A stretch of DNA of 45,246 nt, taken from NCBI GenBank assembly GCA_003427395.1, contig BFEA01000073.1, positions 1,857,001 to 1,902,246 on the forward strand. The letters are read 5' to 3'. Shown piece by piece: positions 20,832 through 30,501 of this stretch. The notes under the pieces are model-generated. The model did no database searches, had not been told where the DNA came from, and saw only the letters and a list, made by a program, of their open reading frames with translations. The stretch comes from Chara braunii (taxonomy: Eukaryota; Streptophyta; Charophyceae; Charales; Characeae). Positions within the stretch are counted from its first letter, which is position 1, and every line of letters begins with the position of its first letter. The position numbers and the translations under genes were made by a program.

Positions 20832-21722
20832 ATGGATGACGACGGCGCACCATCGTGCGACGTTGTATACGAGACAACGTCCTACAAAACCTCGTCGTAC
20901 GGGAGCGAGTATTCCTTTTCGATCGAGAATATGGACAGGGATCTTATCATCATGAACAAAAATATTTGGGCACGAGGAACGGTCAGTCTTGACAGCGATT
21001 ATCTGCATGTCGAAGCTGGGGTCGGCCTCGACGGTTACATTGAACCCGAAACACGTGTTGTTGATGGACAAACTACAATAGTTCGCGATAGAGGGTCAAA
21101 TATGTGGTACCTCTACTGGAGTTTAGAGGACGTCAAACTTTGGGAAGTTCCATCCAGTCACGAGGAGGTCGACGTCGAGGATATGGTGGATTCCTTGGAC
21201 TCACTGCTCTTAGAACAAGATTGGGATTGTATGGACGACCAGCATGCTAAACTTTGCGCATGGTACTGCATTGGGAAGCCGCAGTTGCGTTTCCCTGTGA
21301 TCATAGACTACCATGGTCGAGTTCGTCTGTTCAACCGTGGCACCCCTGTACTAACCCTTTTCACGGCGGCCAAGCTTTGTGGTAAGCGAATGAGAGTTTT
21401 CTTCCTTGTGAGGGAAGACTTTCGCGAGCCCTCGTCCGTGGGTGCTTTGAAGCGCTTCCGTGATCGATTCGAAATAGATCCTTCGCTCGCAAAAGAATTG
21501 AATCTAAGGGTTGACTGTTTGGTGCATGCCCAACTTCACTTCCTTTTCGGATTATGTGAGGAGATATTCTTCACGTTGGAAAACAAGGACTACTACAATG
21601 ACTACACTCTACGAAAACTTTCGCATCACCGTTCGGGTGTCCAGACATTGGAATTCGTAGGTGGTAGGCGGAGACAGATCTACGACTGTCCTTACTATGA
21701 CGATGGACACCAGTCGCCCTGA
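20832..21722 (+). CDS. Family A protein, copy 1 (intact, unrecognised)
   Basis: 296 codons from the ATG at 20832 to the stop at 21720, without interruption. Motifs shared with copies 2 and 3: DLIIMNKNIW, GSNMWYLYW, a LCAWYCIGKP strand, PVIIDYHGRVRLFNRGT, TLFTA, VREDF, an arginine-rich GALKRFRDRFEIDP helix, LRVDCLVHAQLHFLF, and a C-terminal DCPYYDDGH. In copy 3 the last motif is CDCPYCDAGH, so a zinc site is plausible; here the second Cys is Tyr. No signal peptide or membrane segment. I do not recognise the family. It follows the transposase gene on the same strand; whether it is mobile-element cargo or a host gene is open. The ATG directly follows a splice-acceptor-like CTGCAG. Confidence 0.65.
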   Translation: MDDDGAPSCDVVYETTSYKTSSYGSEYSFSIENMDRDLIIMNKNIWARGTVSLDSDYLHVEAGVGLDGYIEPETRVVDGQTTIVRDRGSNMWYLYWSLEDVKLWEVPSSHEEVDVEDMVDSLDSLLLEQDWDCMDDQHAKLCAWYCIGKPQLRFPVIIDYHGRVRLFNRGTPVLTLFTAAKLCGKRMRVFFLVREDFREPSSVGALKRFRDRFEIDPSLAKELNLRVDCLVHAQLHFLFGLCEEIFFTLENKDYYNDYTLRKLSHHRSGVQTLEFVGGRRRQIYDCPYYDDGHQSP

Positions 21723-22327
21723 CCTGCTATGTGAGCCTTCCTGTTTGGAAATTTCCACAACTTCGAGTTAGTTCGCATTTTGCTGCTATACTCATACGAA
21801 AACCTCGTTGTTCATCGACGACCGTGTTGTTGTCAGTGTTTCCACCCCGCGGGTCTGCTTTTTTCACTTCTCCTGACCTTCGCACAATTGGGAGTACGGA
21901 CACCCTACAACGAAGTGCGAATCTATTCTTAGTTATCGGATCCCCAGTAGGCCGTTTCATTCCTTCTTCCAGTACATGTGTGGGACTTCACTTCATTATG
22001 AACTGGCACAAGTGTGAGTATACTCGCAGTTGCCATTCCCGCTAAACTCACTGTGCGTCATCGTTTAAATGCCACCTCGTTCTTCCTCAACACAATGCAG
22101 CATGAACTCCAACCAGACCTCGACGCGTGCAAGTACTTCCTGCTCGTCTCACGGCGCCGTTTCTCCAAACCGGATTCCCGACCTCGAAAGTCACGTCCAT
22201 ATTGTCATGTGCAGTGCTCACCCTCATTTCCTTTACTTGAGCTGTCCTTTTCCACATAGTCCCCCCTCCATGTGTCGTGTGTTTCACGCACTCCCATCAT
22301 CTCTAATGGGACACTCATTGCTTCGAC
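21723..22327. other. Spacer between family A copies 1 and 2
   Basis: Contains palindrome copies at about 21760 (reverse), 21915 and 22008, and a first copy of the leader ATGAACTCCAACCAGAC at 22102 that belongs to the repeated start of copy 2. No complete gene. Confidence 0.6.
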
Positions 22328-22463
22328 ACGTAATGCAGAATGAACTCCAACCAGACTTCAAGTGTTTGCACTTCGCGTCATTCGAGCCAGTCAAGACGTA
22401 ATGCAGAATGAACTCCAACCAGACTTCAAGTATTTGCACTTCGCGTCAGTCGAGCCAGTCCAG
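22328..22463 (+). repeat. 68-base tandem duplication at the start of family A copy 2
   Basis: 22328-22395 and 22396-22463 are nearly identical. Each contains TGCAG followed by an ATG (22340 and 22408) and the same first codons. Because 68 is not a multiple of three, only the second ATG is in frame with the body of the gene. Confidence 0.9.
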
Positions 22464-23346
22464 TAATTGTTCCTCTCCATGCGACGTCTCACTGTTTTCC
22501 GCACAGGATCTCATCATTTTGAACAAAAATATATGGGAGAACCATCTCGTGAGCATTGACCCTCGATATTTGCACATTGAAAGCGATGTTGCGCCGGACG
22601 GGCAAATCTCAATGCGTTTAACGTATGACAATGACGGACAAATTGTGGTCACCTCGGATAACGGGTCGAACTTCTAGTACTTGTACTCGCTGCAGAAAGA
22701 GGTTGAGGTTGAGGCAGATCCTGACGGCGGTGAGGAGGATGATAAGGAGCATGGGGATGTTGTTGCTCCAACGGAGATGATTGAAGCTTGGAAAACCCTT
22801 TGTGCCATCCAACGATGGCCAGCCCAAGACAGGAGCCACGTAAAGCTATGCGCATGGCTTTGCCTTGGAAAACCGGAGTTGCGGATCCCAGTCATTGTTG
22901 ACTATTACGGTCGAATTTGGGTGTTGAATTACAACACTACCATTACTACGTTTTTTACAGCCGTCAAGGTCGATGGTCGAAAAATGAAGGGTCATTTTGT
23001 TGTAAGGGAGGAGTACCGAGGTGTCACCCTCTGTCGCGCGGAAGCGTTTCACAGCCCGATACTTGCCGGTGCTCTAGGGCGATTCAAAACTCGGCTATCC
23101 GTAGATGCGGCTTTTAGGAAGGAGCCCAAGTTAAGGGTCGACTGTTTGGTACACAGTCAATTGCACTACCTTTTCGATAATTGCGACGATATATCATGAA
23201 CAGTTGAATACAGGGATCACAACATGGAGGTTGTTTTCCACAAAGAAGAGTACCACCGGTCGGGTACCAGGAAGGTGGAACTGCTCCCTTGTACTTTGAG
23301 AAAAGTATATGATGGTCGTTACTGTGAAGACGGGCATCCCTGGTAG
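22408..23346 (+). pseudogene. Family A protein, copy 2 (two stops)
   Basis: One frame from the ATG at 22408 to TAG at 23344, broken by TAG 22675 and TGA 23197. TAG 22675 replaces the Trp of the NMWYLYW motif of copy 1 (NF*YLYS), a TGG-to-TAG change. TGA 23197 sits where the other copies have FF/NF before TVE/TLE. Conserved motifs remain: DLIILNKNIW, LCAWLCLGKP, PVIVDYYGRIWVLN, FTAVKVDGRKM, LRVDCLVHSQLHYLF and RYCEDGH. A relic of a tandem duplicate; a Ser-rich N-terminus (about 25 residues) differs from copy 1. Confidence 0.75.
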
Positions 23347-23814
23347 GCGTTTCCATTGTTCCTTTGAGTGGGTGTGTCCTTGCACAATTGGGAGTGGTAG
23401 TATAGTCGCCGGCAGCGTGATGTGTATGACTGTCCGTACCGTGCGCAACGGACATCCTGAATATCTGTAAGGAAAATGGTCCTCAACAGGAGAGTAGTCT
23501 GACCGTTCCACATGAATCACGTGTTGGAAATGAGTCCAGATTAAGAGGCGGTTGTAGGACTTGCGATCGCTTGCGAAGTGCGAATCTATTCTCACTTATC
23601 GAACCACATGAATGACGTGTCGAAAATAAGTCAAAATTCAATGGCGGTTATGGAACCTGTGCTCACTTGCGAAATACGAATCTATTCCTAGTTATCGAAC
23701 CCTTTTGTGCATCCGATAAGATCGTGTATTTATTTTTTATGCACTCAGTTCTTTTTTATGCACTTGGGAGAATCGCAACTGACGCCCTTCCTTGCGTTTC
23801 TCCGCTCATGCAGA
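23347..23814. repeat. Spacer with a 95-base tandem duplication and two palindrome copies
   Basis: 23511-23604 and 23605-23700 are diverged direct copies. Each contains ATGAATNACGTGT..., GGCGGTT and then a palindrome half (GAATCTATTC) ending TTATCGAAC. The spacer ends with a TCATGCAG splice-acceptor-like site at 23806-23813 just before the ATG of copy 3. A GCACAATTGGGAGT phrase at about 23381 matches one downstream of copy 1 (about 21883), supporting whole-locus duplication. Confidence 0.65.
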
Positions 23815-24561
23815 ATGGATGTCAATACTTCGTCACATAGTAGGAACTCCTTAATGCCAGGGTCGAACTTTTGGTACCTATACACTCTGATGAAGGATGT
23901 ACAGGCATAGCCTATCGGGTTGGAGTCACTTCTGAAGAGGGAACCCGTCGAAGAGGAACCTGTTCGAACTTCTCAGATGGTGGAAGCATGGAACATTCAA
24001 TGTGAAAAACTAAAGTGGACGTCGTCGGACAAGTTGCATCAAAAACTTTGTGTCTGGTTTTGCCTCGGGAAACCGACGACATCGGTGCCGGTAATCATAG
24101 ACTACTTTGGTCGATTGAGGGTGTGTAATCGTGGCACCACCGTCGTAACGCTCTTCACTGCCGTAACGGTGGACGGTCGAAGAATAAGAGCTCTTTTCCT
24201 TGCAAGAGAGGAATTTCATGGGGTCAAACTCACTTTATTTCAAGCGTTTCACGCATCCGGGCTTACTGGTTCCCTTGCGCGGTTCAAAAACAGGCTAGCC
24301 ATAGATCCTGCACTCAAGGATGAGCTGGATTTGAGGGTTGACTACTTGGTGCACCAGCAACTCCACTACCTATTTGATCGCTGTGACGAAATAAATTTCA
24401 CAGTCGAACATAGGGACAACGAATTGCAATTTGTTCACCGTCGTCTGCATTATTCAGCCTCCGGACCTTGGGATGTGATATTGCGCAACGGGAAGACGAG
24501 ATATGTGTGCGACTGCCCTTACTGCGATGCCGGACATCTACATCTTCACCACCGACGTTAG
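23815..24561 (+). pseudogene. Family A protein, copy 3 (shortened, one stop)
   Basis: One frame from the ATG at 23815 to TAG at 24559, broken by TAG 23908. Compared with copies 1 and 2 it lacks the first ~75-residue domain (NKNIW to the GSN motif) and begins shortly before GSNFWYLY. The rest is complete: LCVWFCLGKP, PVIIDYFGRLRVCNRGT, TLFTAVTVDGRRI, LAREEFHG, ARFKNRLAIDP, LRVDYLVHQQLHYLF, FTVEHRD, and CDCPYCDAGHLHLHH. The last motif has a CxC-x-x-C...H cluster suggesting metal binding. TAG 23908 is at a position where copy 1 has Trp (VKLWEV), again a TGG-to-TAG change. Confidence 0.7.
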
Positions 24562-24599
24562 ACTCACACTGTGCTTACATCCCATTGATTTTCATTGAA

Positions 24600-24829
24600 T
24601 GCAGACGACGGTTGTTGCCGCAACTGAGAGCATTTATGGTTTACAGTGGTTTGGCAACATCGGGCTTCCCAGATACTGCTACCTTCCGATCCCCGAAGAT
24701 GATAACAGCCCGCCGTTCAGGGGAGACCATTATCCGTTCGAAATCTGTAACTCGAGCACTTTGAATGAAATTTTAAGAGATACACTCGTGCGTGATTTGC
24801 CGAATACCGAAGCAGATATTCAGGCCTGA
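24600..24829 (+). CDS. Possible short exon after family A copy 3
   Basis: A frame opens after TTGAATGCAG (24593-24602), a splice-acceptor-like site, and runs about 75 codons to a stop at 24827. The peptide (YGLQWFGNIGLPRYCYLPIP, then FRGDHYPFEICNSSTLNEIL) has protein-like composition. It may be a further exon of the copy 3 gene or a fragment of another gene. Not recognised. Confidence 0.35.
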
Positions 24830-25560
24830 TTTCCCGGACCAAGTCCTTTTAATCTAGTTCGACATAGACGAGCGCAACGACGACGATCGCGGGAGGCTAC
24901 TCGAAAACTGCGCATGCTGCTACCATGGAGATCGTACTAACTTTTTTCACGCGATACATAATACGGAAATAGTCATCGTCTCAGGATATTCGGATTCCAT
25001 ATGCGAATAGACTCGCATTTATCACCTCATGCCTTCGGCAATGGATCCGGCCCTATCACGCTGGGGACATCGTGTCGAGCTTGGATGAGCTTCTATGTGG
25101 GACTTGTGTAGGCAGAAGAATATCGTGTCGGGCTTGGATGAGTTTTTGTCTGTTGTAGGACTTCGGCAGGAATCAGTGTTTGTCTAGGTCTTCGGCTTAA
25201 AGCAGCGTTTGTGTAGGACTTCAGTACAACTTGTGTTGGACATGTTTGTATTTGAGGCAAGGTTTGTCTCTAGTTTATTGTCGGACTTTTCGGCTTGTGT
25301 TGGACTTCGGTTGATGTTGTGTGCGACAGGTTCACCGTTGAGGCAGGGGTTGTGTTTTCGTGGCTCTGGCGACGAGGGCGTATTATGTAGACTGTAGGGA
25401 AGCGTCTTGTGTAGATGACGGTGTGTCATGTAGACTGTAAGGCATCGGTGTACTGCTTGATTTTGTCAGAAGATATCCACATTCGCGTGTTGTGTAGACG
25501 AGGGCGCAGATCATTCACCGTTTTCTCTCGGCTCCATGTACTTTACGACCTGGGCTTGAA
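24830..25560. repeat. Non-coding stretch with short TGTAGGACTTCGG repeats
   Basis: Between 25060 and 25450 phrases such as TGTGTAGGACTTC, GTGTTGGACTTCGG and TGTCGGGCTTGGATGAG recur irregularly. A palindrome copy is at about 25000 (ATGCGAATAGACTCGCAT). No gene. Confidence 0.6.
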
Positions 25561-25827
25561 TGGTTTTTGGAAAGCCTACACGTACGTTAGAACGTGTCCT
25601 TCAATGATTTTTGGAAAGGCTCCATGTACTTTGTGATTTTTGGAAAGCCTCTGTGCACTTCCCAGTGTGGGATTGAATGATTTTTTGCATTGAATGATTT
25701 TTTGCATCGAATGATTTTTTGCATTGAATGATTTTTGGAAACGCCTCTGTGTACTTTGCAATTTGCGATTGAATGATTTTTTTCATTGAATGATTTCTGG
25801 AAACTCTCCGTGTGGTGTACAACTTGA
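25561..25827. repeat. GATTTTTTGCATTGAAT repeat cluster, copy 1
   Basis: The phrase TTGAATGATTTTTTGCA, or its variant ending TTTTGGAAA, repeats about eight times, mixed with CTCTGTGTACTTTGC. The same cluster occurs at about 28095-28252. Confidence 0.8.
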
Positions 25828-26460
25828 CCTTTAGAAAAACACTAGGCAACTTGCAGGTGTTTCAATGTCGATGTTTGTGATGAGAAGAGTTAATAATATG
25901 AATGGATGTTATGTATTTTGTCCATGCATAGATTTGATGGCTTGCACGTCTGGTGTGCGCACCTAGCTCTCCATCTAATTGCAAGTTCACTTGCACTTGT
26001 GGTGTGAACCCCGAGCAATCAACTTAAGTAAGAGTTCACTCGCACTTTGCTTCAACTTGACCTTTAAAGAGTTCACTCGCACTTTGCTTCAACTTTATCT
26101 TTAGAAAAACAACAGGCAACTTGCAAGTGTTTCCCTTTCTCCATCCCTCCGACTTTCATAATAGTGATGTTGCAAGTGTTTCGATCTCTCATCTTCATGT
26201 CATGGCATGCATGGATATTTTCGATGAAAAGATGATCATTTCAAGGAGGGGATCGTTGTTTGCGATGATAAGAGTGAATGTTATGAATCGATGTTATGGA
26301 TTTGTCCATGCAAACGTTCATATTAATTCACCACGCCTATGGTGTGCGCACCTAGCTCTCCATCTAAGTGCGAGTTCACTCGCACTTGTTGTGTGAACCC
26401 CGACTAATCCACTTAAGTGAGAGTTCACTCGCACTTTGCTTATATGCCATTTAGCAGAAA
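25828..26460. repeat. Repeat family of ~270-380-base units carrying palindromes, group 1
   Basis: Units start with ACTTGACCTTTAGAAAAACA (25828 and, as a variant, 26094). They continue through CAAGTGTTTC, CATGGATATTTTCGATGAAAA and GTGTGCGCACCTAGCTCTCC and end in one or two copies of GTGCGAGTTCACTCGCAC (about 25980, 26030, 26065, 26368 and 26418). At 26367-26388 the palindrome has 10-base arms around a 2-base centre. No gene. Confidence 0.8.
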
Positions 26461-26989
26461 CGACCACCAAACTAGCCCTAGTTGTGACTGAGCAGCAAAG
26501 ATTGTCCAACAACTGACAACCTGGGGGGCCTGGAGTTCAATTCTGTTTGTGGAGTGCGAAACTCTGCTCGAAACAGATCCTGGTCCGACATGAAGGCCAC
26601 CACAGACCTCGAACGATTTGTTTTTGCACTGACTCCGAATAATTTGACTAAAAAGATTGCACATTTTTCTGTCATCATTTGTTGGGTATTCACGAATCCC
26701 GATGTTAAACGTGTTATAGCTAGTTTAGCTTAGATAGGCATGTACCATCGGTAGGAGTTAGGAATGGAGAAAATGTCATTTACGAACACATCGGACGGAG
26801 CTGCATGCCCGTGTGGTTTTACAGTACCTGTACTTGAAAGCATGTGCAAACCTTGTGAATATTCAGTTAGGGACGTGAAGACTGGGTGTAGGCCTCACCA
26901 GGGGAGTTATCATTTACCAACTTTATTTACGAGTGTCTACATGTCCGTATGTATCGTTTAATATGTGTGTATGATGTGTACGGTGAATA
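26461..26989. other. Spacer before family B copy 1
   Basis: No supported gene. A 65-codon frame at 26764-26961 has six Cys (ACPCGF, CKPCEY) and might be a small exon, but nothing else supports it. Confidence 0.4.
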
Positions 26990-27982
26990 ATGTCGTCGAG
27001 AACGTCGACAAGCATGAGCATGAGTCTCGAGACGCACATGCGCTTAGCAGAACCGTTTCCTCCTTGTGCGAAATCGGTGCGGCATTATAACGGTCATACT
27101 TGGATCCACGAAGCAACCAGAGAGGACTTCGAAGAGGACCCATGGATAACCGTCGTCCCATACATGAACCGACATCTTGACGATTGGAGCGATGCTACTT
27201 GGAACGCGATGGAGATTGGTTGCCCTTGGGCAAGCCATTACAAGTTTGCTAATATGTTAGAGTTCGAGAACCTCATTACACTGCTTGATGATGTCCTCGA
27301 GCACAAGTTCCTGAACCATATGCGCAAAACACTCCGCGGCATTAGCCGCTATAGCAGTCGCCTCGACTGCGATTACATCAGGTCTTCGCCATGAACTTGG
27401 GGAAGTTCGCGGAAACAAGAGTTGGTGGACTGCGCTCGTCATTTTTCATTCTTGGAGCAGTACCCACTCCGTTGCCCCGGGATTTCTCCACAAGTTGTGT
27501 CATACTATGGTGTGCGGTTGACTGTTGCCGGATGTGATTTAGCCAGAGTGCTATGTCTCGCTACTTCGAACAAAAGTAGGAAACTCGTCGATGCAGTTGT
27601 GAGTGTATCACGGAACGAGGTGGTACTTGAGGGAAGTTGGAGAAGTTCGCGAAACAAGTTCGTGCAGTTGCAGTACCTCGGTGTAGATGGGTGGTCAGAT
27701 TTGGTGATAGCAGGCCAAGTCGAAGATTTTTCATTGTGGCATGAGGTGGAAGAGAAAGTGTCCGGCATACGAGACTGTATATGGAATTCCTTAGCACGAC
27801 CGGGAGGGTTTGTTAGGATGAAATACATGTCCGTATTTTTGGAGAATGCAACAGTCGAGGAACCGCAGATCCGCGAATATGGATCATCAATGAATGCTAT
27901 GTATGACTTCTGTTCACGACCTCGTCCACGGGAGACCCCGTATGTCACTAGATCCGGACGGGTTGTCAGACCTTGTGTTTAA
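26990..27982 (+). pseudogene. Family B protein, copy 1 (one stop, unrecognised)
   Basis: One frame of about 330 codons from the ATG at 26990 to TAA at 27980, broken only by TGA 27392. Motifs shared with copy 2: ATREDFEEDPWITVV, CPWASHYKFANM, TCARH/DCARH then FLEQYPLR, VVSYYGVRL, VSVSRNEVVL, DLVIAGQVEDFSLWHEVEE, SGIRDCIWNSLA, and GFVRMKYMSVFLENATV. The C-terminus ends in TRSGRVVRP, a basic tail. No known family was recognised, and there is no signal peptide or membrane span. At the stop, copy 2 reads SPSTW against SP*TW here. The gene lies between two copies of the same repeat cluster, pointing to a locus duplication. Confidence 0.65.
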
Positions 27983-28089
27983 GGAAAAAGGAGCGAGAGG
28001 TGTGAGAGGCATGTGTATAGCCGAAAATGGTAGATATGAAGTAGTAGAGAGAGGTGTGAGTAGACGCTATACCGAGTATGTTCGTAGTT

Positions 28090-28252
28090 CTGTAATTTGC
28101 GATTTTTGGAAAGACTCTGTGTACTGTGCAATGTGTGATTGAATGATTTTTTGCAGTGAATGGTTTTTGAAAACACCTTGTGTACTTCGTAATGTGCAGT
28201 TGAATGATTTTTTTGCATTGAACGATTTTTTTAAACTCTCTGTGCGGTGTAC
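28090..28252. repeat. GATTTTTTGCATTGAAT repeat cluster, copy 2
   Basis: Diverged copy of 25640-25827; both end GGTGTACAACTTGACCTTTAG. The offset is about 2,425 bases. Confidence 0.8.
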
Positions 28253-29045
28253 AACTTGACCTTTAGGACACATTGCAAGTGTTTTCATCTCGATGTTGCC
28301 ATGACAAGAGTTAATGGTATGAACGGATGTTATGTTTCTTGTCCATGCAAAGATTTGATGATATTTTCGCCCAGGAATATACAAATGACAAGCCAACGTC
28401 CATATTAAATCATCAGACTGATGGTGTGCGCACCTTGCTCTCCATCTAAGTTCGAGTTCACGCGCACTTGTGGTGTGAACCCCGAGCAATCCACTTACGT
28501 GAGAGTTCACTCGCACTTTACTTCAACTTGACCTTTACAAAAACAACAGGCAACTTGCAAGTGTTTCCCTCCGTCCATCCCTCCGACTTTCATAATAGTG
28601 ATCTTTCAAGTGACACTGTTTCAATCTCTCATCTTCATGTCAGGGGATGCATGGATGTTTTCGATGAAAAAATGCTCATCAAGGAGGGGATCGATATTTG
28701 CAGTGACAAGAATGACTGTTATGAATCTATATTATGGATTTGTCCATGCAAAGATTTGATGACATTTTCATCCGGGAATATACAATTGACAAGCCACCAT
28801 CCATATTAAATCACCACGCTGATGGTGTGCGCACCTAGTTCTCCATCTAAGTGCGAGTTCATTCGCACTTGTGGTGTGAACCCCGAGCAATTCCCTCACA
28901 CTTTGCTTCAACTTGACCTTTAGAAAAACAACAGGCAACCTGCAAATGTTTCCATCTCTCCATCTCTCCCGACTTTCACAATAGTGACCTTGCAAATGTT
29001 TTGATCTCTCATCTTCATGTCATGAGTGTTTTCGATAAAAAGATG
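28253..29045. repeat. Repeat family of ~270-380-base units carrying palindromes, group 2
   Basis: Units begin at 28253, 28527 and 28911 (ACTTGACCTTTA). Palindromes lie at about 28448, 28500 and 28848. The third unit is cut off at about 29045. They match group 1 base for base over long stretches. Confidence 0.8.
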
Positions 29046-29139
29046 TTCATGTCAAGGAGGGGATCGAACGCACCGCCGGTAAGCACCTGCACATCACGAA
29101 GCAAGAGCACGTCCCAATTGGAACATCGTTGGGTCCTTG

Positions 29140-29670
29140 CGTTGTCAACTCCCACATGATGACTACACTAAACCGCGGCAGGATGACCGGTCCGCCTCTC
29201 CGATGTGGATCTAACGGTGGATTGCGTCAAATTTGCTCTCAAAAATCCACACCGGGGATGGGGGTCGGCCTCCGACCACTGTTTGCTTGTAAGACATCAT
29301 ATGATGTGTCGATATAACCGACATCCAGAACTGTTTGGTGAGCATCTAGTGCTACGCCAATAAGTTCCAAACACGGCTGCAAAGTCCTCTAAGAGTGTTC
29401 ATTGTCGGTTCCTCGTGTCGTGATTCCCACGTGATGAGTACAGTAAACAGCGGCAGGATGGCAGGTCCCCCTCTCCGAAATGGATCTAATGGTGGATTAT
29501 GTCAAATCTGCTCTCAAAGATCCACACCGGGTAGACGGTCCTACAATCAGCCACAACTTGCTTGTAAGCATCATATGATGTGTCGATACAATCGACATCC
29601 GGAACTGTTTGGTGAGCATCTACTGCTACGCCAATAAGTTATGAACACGACTGTAAGGTCCCCTAAGCTT
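29140..29670. repeat. ~273-base tandem duplication
   Basis: 29148-29398 and 29422-29670 share GCGGCAGGATG, TCAAATTTGCTCTCAAA/TCAAATCTGCTCTCAAA, ATCATATGATGTGTCGATA and CTACGCCAATAAGTT. Diverged; no frame is conserved. Phrases of the unit's end (CTAAGAGTG, GGCAATCCGCAC) recur at about 29890, 31840 and 31935. Confidence 0.8.
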
Positions 29671-30165
29671 TTAGCACTCGAGAGCTCTGACCGCCGACTG
29701 TTTGGCACTTCGTGAAGGTGATCATTTCTACCGATGCAGAAGGTTCGTGATCACTTCCATTGTTTGTATACGTGTCGATGGGTGTTTGGCGTTGCATACA
29801 TGTAGTACTGTTGGCCCACGCTGGATACATTAGCGTCTCAGATGCATCCCACAGAAGGACCTCACACGCTGCGGACATGCAAATTTCCTAAGAGTGCTAA
29901 TGGCAATCCGCACCGACAACTGATAACCTGCGGGAAACAAATCCACAGCCATCATCAACGACTGCTTGACACTTCTTGAAGGTGGTCTAACACTTCTTGA
30001 AGGTGGTCAGTCACCAAACAGATCACGACCTAGCATCAACATGGCATCAAGATTCTCGTCCGAGTGATAATGGCAATCCGGGAAGACAACCAATGACTGT
30101 TTGGCACTTCCTTAAGGTGCTCTATCGAACACCGATAACTGTGAATTGACTCGTTGTTCAACTAG

Positions 30166-30167
<2 letters not shown>
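29671..30167. other. Spacer with short repeats of CTTCNNGAAGGTG
   Basis: TGTTTGGCACTTC, GACACTTCTTGAAGGTGGTC and TTCCTTAAGGTGCTCTATCG recur (about 29699, 29968, 29990, 30103 and 31980). It ends with a palindrome copy (30138) that leads into the (CT)n tract. No gene. Confidence 0.5.
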
Positions 30168-30241
<74 letters not shown>

Positions 30242-30246
30242 NNNNN

Positions 30247-30341
<95 letters not shown>
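30168..30341. repeat. (CT)n/(CA)n microsatellite with assembly gap
   Basis: Nearly pure CT to 30320, then CA to 30341. Five N at 30242-30246 mark a gap inside the tract, so the true length is unknown. Confidence 0.97.
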
Positions 30342-30501
30342 CTGCCATGCCCGTTGGTGTAGCTCGGCCTGACTGGGTGCAGTGCAGCCGTGCCGTGGTG
30401 GTCGTGTTCAACACGACGCCCGTCATCGGAGTTTCAACGGACGTCCTTGGGGGGCATGGTTATTTTCTTTCCCTATGAGTTGGGTGTATGCATTTGCTGA
30501 T

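Noticed and set aside
26764-26961. 65-codon Cys-containing frame (ACPCGF, CKPCEY)
   Set aside because: No paralogue, no clear splice sites and short length; chance cannot be excluded.
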